Positions 13,641-16,660 of a DNA stretch of 16,660 bases are shown piece by piece (the stretch's first letter is position 1; every line of letters starts with the position of its first letter). The notes under the pieces were generated by a model. That model saw only the letters and a program-made list of their open reading frames with translations, made no database searches and was not told the origin of the DNA. Source of the DNA: Methylophilaceae bacterium (GTDB lineage Bacteria > Pseudomonadota > Gammaproteobacteria > Burkholderiales > Methylophilaceae); NCBI GenBank assembly GCA_025362115.1, contig JANYIK010000003.1:1-16660 (forward strand), read 5' to 3'. The position numbers and the translations under genes were made by a program.

Positions 13641-14900
13641 TTGGATCACATCCCCTTATCGCTGCTGTTTGTTGCCTTGTTTACCTTGCTCGTAGCCTCG
13701 GCATTCTTCTCCATGTCCGAAACCGCGTTGATGTCCATCAACCGCTATCGCTTGAGGCATTTGGCCAAGGAAGGCCATCGCGGAGCCAAACTCACTGCGC
13801 TGTTACTAGCGAAAACTGACAAGCTTTTGGGCGTGATTCTGCTCGGCAGCACCTTCACTATTTCCGCATCCACTACGCTCGCCACCATCATCGCTGTGCG
13901 TTTGTTTGGTCAAGGTGAAGTAGTGTTGACCCTATCCACACTCGCTATCACCTTGTCTATCTTGGTATTCAGCGAAATCTCACCCAAGGTCATCGCTGCA
14001 GCCTATCCCGAACCGGTGGCCTTCGCCGCCAGTTACGTACTCATTGTGTTGCTCAAAATCACGCAACCAATTACTTGGTTCGTCAATCTTTTCGTGCGTG
14101 CGTTTTTAGGGTTGTTAAGACTCAATCCCAACTTTACCGAGACCATACAAGCCATCAGCATGGAAGAACTACGTACCATCGTGCAAGAGTCCGGCGGCTT
14201 TATTCCGCAGCAACACCAAAACATCTTGCTCAATCTATTTGAGCTGGAAAAAGTCACGGTAGACGATGTAATGACGGCTTATACCCAAATTGAAACTGTG
14301 GATTTTGATGCTTCAGCCGATACCATCGCCGAACAAATCGCCACCAGCCACCACACGCGCCTGCCGGTACGTGGTGGGCAAAACGAAGAAATCATCGGCA
14401 TCTTGCACATTCGTAAGGTGTTACATCAAACACAAAATAGCGAGTTGACTAAAGAATCTCTCACTGAGGTCATGAGCGCACCGTATTTCGTACCTGTAGG
14501 CACACCTCTGTACACCCAATTACAACAGTTTCAGGAAAAACAGCAACGCCTGGCCTTGGTGGTAGACGAATATGGCCAACTCAAGGGCTTGGTGACCTTA
14601 GAAGATATTCTGGAAGAAATGGTGGGCGAATTTACCTCGCAATCGCCCGCAAACTCGGTGCTGTTTCATAAGCAAGGCGATGGTAGCTGGCTAGTAGATG
14701 GCGCTGTGACCTTGCGCGAACTGAACCGTAAATTAAAATTAAGCTTTCCATTAGATGGTCCGAAGACCTTGAATGGCTTGGTGTTGGAACATTTTGAAGA
14801 CATTCCTGAGGTAGGAACCAGCTTCAAGATTGCGGGACATACCCTTGAAATCATTCAAACCCAAGACCGTATTGTGAAGATAGTCTCTATACGCAGTTAA
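13641..14900 (+). CDS. HlyC/CorC (CNNM) family membrane protein with CBS pair
   Basis: 419 residues. A DUF21/CNNM transmembrane domain (about 1-185) opens MDHIPLSLLF and carries the family motif FFSMSETALMSINRYRLRHLAKEG (from 22). Next come two CBS domains (about 205-330), the second ending ALVVDEYGQLKGLVTLEDILEEMVGE. The C-terminal CorC/HlyC domain fills about 345-419. Relatives are E. coli YfjD and the CorB/CorC proteins linked to magnesium export; the CBS pair binds adenine nucleotides in homologues. Old haemolysin labels for this family are misleading. The start is TTG: the frame is open only from 13626, no ATG exists before codon 25, and MDxIPL is the usual beginning. No good ribosome binding site is seen. 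Transport substrate is inferred from the family. Confidence 0.88.
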   Translation: MDHIPLSLLFVALFTLLVASAFFSMSETALMSINRYRLRHLAKEGHRGAKLTALLLAKTDKLLGVILLGSTFTISASTTLATIIAVRLFGQGEVVLTLSTLAITLSILVFSEISPKVIAAAYPEPVAFAASYVLIVLLKITQPITWFVNLFVRAFLGLLRLNPNFTETIQAISMEELRTIVQESGGFIPQQHQNILLNLFELEKVTVDDVMTAYTQIETVDFDASADTIAEQIATSHHTRLPVRGGQNEEIIGILHIRKVLHQTQNSELTKESLTEVMSAPYFVPVGTPLYTQLQQFQEKQQRLALVVDEYGQLKGLVTLEDILEEMVGEFTSQSPANSVLFHKQGDGSWLVDGAVTLRELNRKLKLSFPLDGPKTLNGLVLEHFEDIPEVGTSFKIAGHTLEIIQTQDRIVKIVSIRS

Positions 14901-14955
14901 ATTCATTCCCATTTAGGGCTTGAATTATTTTTGGATAAGCTCAAAATAGGCTCAC

Positions 14956-15264
14956 ATGGCGACAAAGACTGTTGAACGAAACGAAGCTGAAACAGGCGAG
15001 TCCAAGCCTAAACCGCCGCCTTTGTATAAAGTACGTTTGCTCAACGACGACTACACGCCAATGGAGTTTGTGGTACAAGTCATTGAGACCTATTTTGGCA
15101 AGAGTCGTGAGCAAGCCTTGCAGTTGATGTTGAAAGTACACAACGAGGGTTCGGCAGTATGTGGCGTATATCCACGCGATGTGGCTGAAACCAAGGTAAG
15201 ACAAGTGACAGAAAAAGCACGCGAGTACCAGCATCCGTTGCAATGCGAAATGGAAGAAGGCTGA
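14956..15264 (+). CDS. clpS: ATP-dependent Clp protease adaptor ClpS
   Basis: 102 residues, cytosolic. ClpS binds N-degron substrates (N-terminal Leu, Phe, Tyr, Trp) and hands them to ClpAP. After a flexible charged N-terminus (1-20) the core begins YKVRLLNDDYTPMEFVVQVI. Asn30, Asp31, Asp32 and His62 (LKVHNEG) match the E. coli specificity-pocket residues Asn34, Asp35, Asp36 and His66. The motif VCGVYPRDVAETK and the ending HPLQCEMEE are also typical. The start ATG has AGG six bases ahead. clpA follows after 22 bases in the normal clpS-clpA order, so adaptor and unfoldase are made together. Confidence 0.96.
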   Translation: MATKTVERNEAETGESKPKPPPLYKVRLLNDDYTPMEFVVQVIETYFGKSREQALQLMLKVHNEGSAVCGVYPRDVAETKVRQVTEKAREYQHPLQCEMEEG

Positions 15265-15286
15265 ATTTAACTGAGGTAATGACGAA

Positions 15287-16660
15287 GTGATTGCACAAGA
15301 GTTAGAGGTTTCCCTACACATAGCCTTCATGGAAGCGCGGCAGCAGCGCCACGAACTCATCACCGTGGAACACCTGCTATTGGCAATGCTGGATAACCCT
15401 ACCGCATCGCAAGTACTGCGTGCTTGTGGTGGCGATATTGAAGCCTTGCGCCGCGAACTCACTGATTACATCAATGAACACACGCATATCGTCTCTGGCA
15501 CACAAGAAGTGGACACCCAGCCAACCTTGGGCTTCCAGCGTGTGATTCAACGTGCCATTCTCCATGTCCAATCCTCCGGCAAAAAAGAAGTGTCCGGTGC
15601 TAATGTACTGGTAGCAATTTATGGTGAAAAAGATTCCCATGCCGTGTTCTTCCTGCATCAGCAAGGCGTAACGCGCTTGGACGTAGTCAACTTCATTTCG
15701 CACGGCATCTCTAAAGTGACCGAAAACGCTGGTGCTACCAAACGTAGTAGCAGCGATCAGCAAGACACCGAACAAGATCAAGCTTCTACCAGCGCGCTAG
15801 AAAGCTTTACGCTCAATCTCAACACCCAAGTTTTGGCCGGCAAGATAGACCCTCTTATTGGTCGCGGCCCAGAGTTAGAGCGTGTCATCCAAACCCTGTG
15901 TCGTCGTCGCAAAAATAACCCGCTGCTGGTAGGCGAGGCTGGTGTGGGCAAAACCGCCATTGCTGAAGGTTTAGCGCGACTTATCGTGGAAGGCGACGTG
16001 CCAGAGATATTGGCCAAAGCCACTATATATTCGCTGGATATGGGTGCGCTGCTGGCTGGCACCAAATATAGGGGCGACTTTGAACAACGTCTGAAAGCGG
16101 TACTAAAAAAGCTCAGCGAAAATGTAGATGCGATTCTGTTCATAGACGAAATCCATACCCTGATTGGCGCGGGTGCGGCCAGCGGTGGCACCTTGGATGC
16201 CTCTAACCTGCTCAAACCAGCGCTTTCCAACGGTCAGTTAAAATGCATCGGCGCTACTACCTACCAGGAATTCCGTGGTGTTTTTGAGAAAGACCACGCA
16301 TTGTCGCGTCGCTTCCAAAAAATAGACGTGGCCGAGCCTTCTATCAACGAGACAGTAGAAATCCTCAAAGGCTTGAAATCACGTTTTGAGTCGCATCACG
16401 GCGTTAAATATACCAGCGCGGCACTGTCTACCGCCGCCGAGTTATCCGCCAAGTACATCAACGACCGCCACTTGCCGGACAAGGCCATAGACGTAATTGA
16501 CGAAGCTGGCGCAGCACAGCGCATTTTGCCAAAATCGCGCCAAAAAAAGGTCATTGGCAACAAAGAAATCGAAGGTATCATCGCCAAAATCGCGCGTATT
16601 CCGTCGAAAAACATCTCCAGCGATGACCGCAGCGCACTGAAAACCCTGGATCGCGATTTG
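15287..16660 (+). CDS. clpA: ATP-dependent Clp protease ATPase subunit ClpA (3' end cut by window)
   Basis: The first 458 codons are present; the frame is open at the window edge (full ClpA is about 750-760). ClpA is a hexameric AAA+ unfoldase feeding ClpP. The start is GTG, giving MIAQELEVSLHIAFMEARQQ, the standard ClpA beginning; GAGG lies about ten bases upstream. The N-domain that docks ClpS covers about 1-140, followed by a Ser/Gln/Asp-rich linker (about 145-168). The first AAA+ module has Walker A GEAGVGKT (216-223), Walker B ILFIDEIH (283-290, Asp287 and Glu288), pore-loop KYRGDFE (260-266) and sensor GATTYQEF. The second module and the ClpP-binding loop lie outside. The protein fits ClpA rather than ClpB or ClpC because no coiled-coil middle domain is seen and clpS is adjacent. 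Confidence 0.95.
   Translation, partial: MIAQELEVSLHIAFMEARQQRHELITVEHLLLAMLDNPTASQVLRACGGDIEALRRELTDYINEHTHIVSGTQEVDTQPTLGFQRVIQRAILHVQSSGKKEVSGANVLVAIYGEKDSHAVFFLHQQGVTRLDVVNFISHGISKVTENAGATKRSSSDQQDTEQDQASTSALESFTLNLNTQVLAGKIDPLIGRGPELERVIQTLCRRRKNNPLLVGEAGVGKTAIAEGLARLIVEGDVPEILAKATIYSLDMGALLAGTKYRGDFEQRLKAVLKKLSENVDAILFIDEIHTLIGAGAASGGTLDASNLLKPALSNGQLKCIGATTYQEFRGVFEKDHALSRRFQKIDVAEPSINETVEILKGLKSRFESHHGVKYTSAALSTAAELSAKYINDRHLPDKAIDVIDEAGAAQRILPKSRQKKVIGNKEIEGIIAKIARIPSKNISSDDRSALKTLDRDL

Noticed and set aside
14921..14947. Possible promoter TTGAAT-16-CAAAAT before clpS
   Set aside because: Its start point would fall beyond the clpS ribosome binding site, which contradicts use of that site; match is only 4 of 6 in each box.
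1..16660. CRISPR arrays, tRNA genes, insertion sequences, phage genes
   Set aside because: No regularly spaced direct repeats, no tRNA-like arms with a T-loop, no transposase or integrase motif, and no target-site duplications were seen on either strand.

Overview
The window is a compact stretch of a betaproteobacterial chromosome. The pssA/leuA neighbourhood, the tgt-yajC-secD-secF order, the clpS-clpA pair and the protein sequences fit Nitrosomonadales or a relative such as the Gallionellaceae or Methylophilaceae. That placement is inferred from gene content and is not proven to genus. No tRNA, rRNA, insertion sequence, prophage gene or CRISPR array is visible, and there is no gene-free stretch above 300 bases.

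Left part (1-4741). An OsmC/YhfA-like protein (cut by the window edge) and a secreted FKBP-type prolyl isomerase lie on the minus strand and share a TAATG junction. Divergently, fabA and fabB form the operon that makes unsaturated fatty acids. fabB meets a HAD-IB hydrolase gene tail to tail, and both stop codons come from the same TTAA. The HAD gene follows leuA closely in one minus-strand unit.

Middle (4742-9260, minus strand). Upstream of leuA is a 241-base non-coding gap holding what looks like an undescribed regulatory leader. It has a promoter-like pair with 17-base spacing, a 36-codon leucine-rich ORF starting about 9 bases after the -10, nested inverted repeats, and a run of seven C before leuA. 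Further upstream, three tandem paralogous HD-GYP-type proteins are packed behind pssA. All three keep the GYP loop and the His-His pair but have lost the His-Asp doublet of the HD motif. The order pssA - three HD-GYP paralogues - leuA suggests an accessory signalling array lodged in a conserved phospholipid/leucine synthesis neighbourhood.

Right part (9326-16660, plus strand). tgt (queuosine tRNA modification) is followed by yajC, secD and secF (the Sec accessory complex), then a CorB/CorC-like membrane protein with CBS domains, then clpS and the first 458 codons of clpA (N-degron proteolysis). Several starts are non-ATG: TTG for fabA, the HAD gene and the CorC-like gene, and GTG for yajC and clpA.
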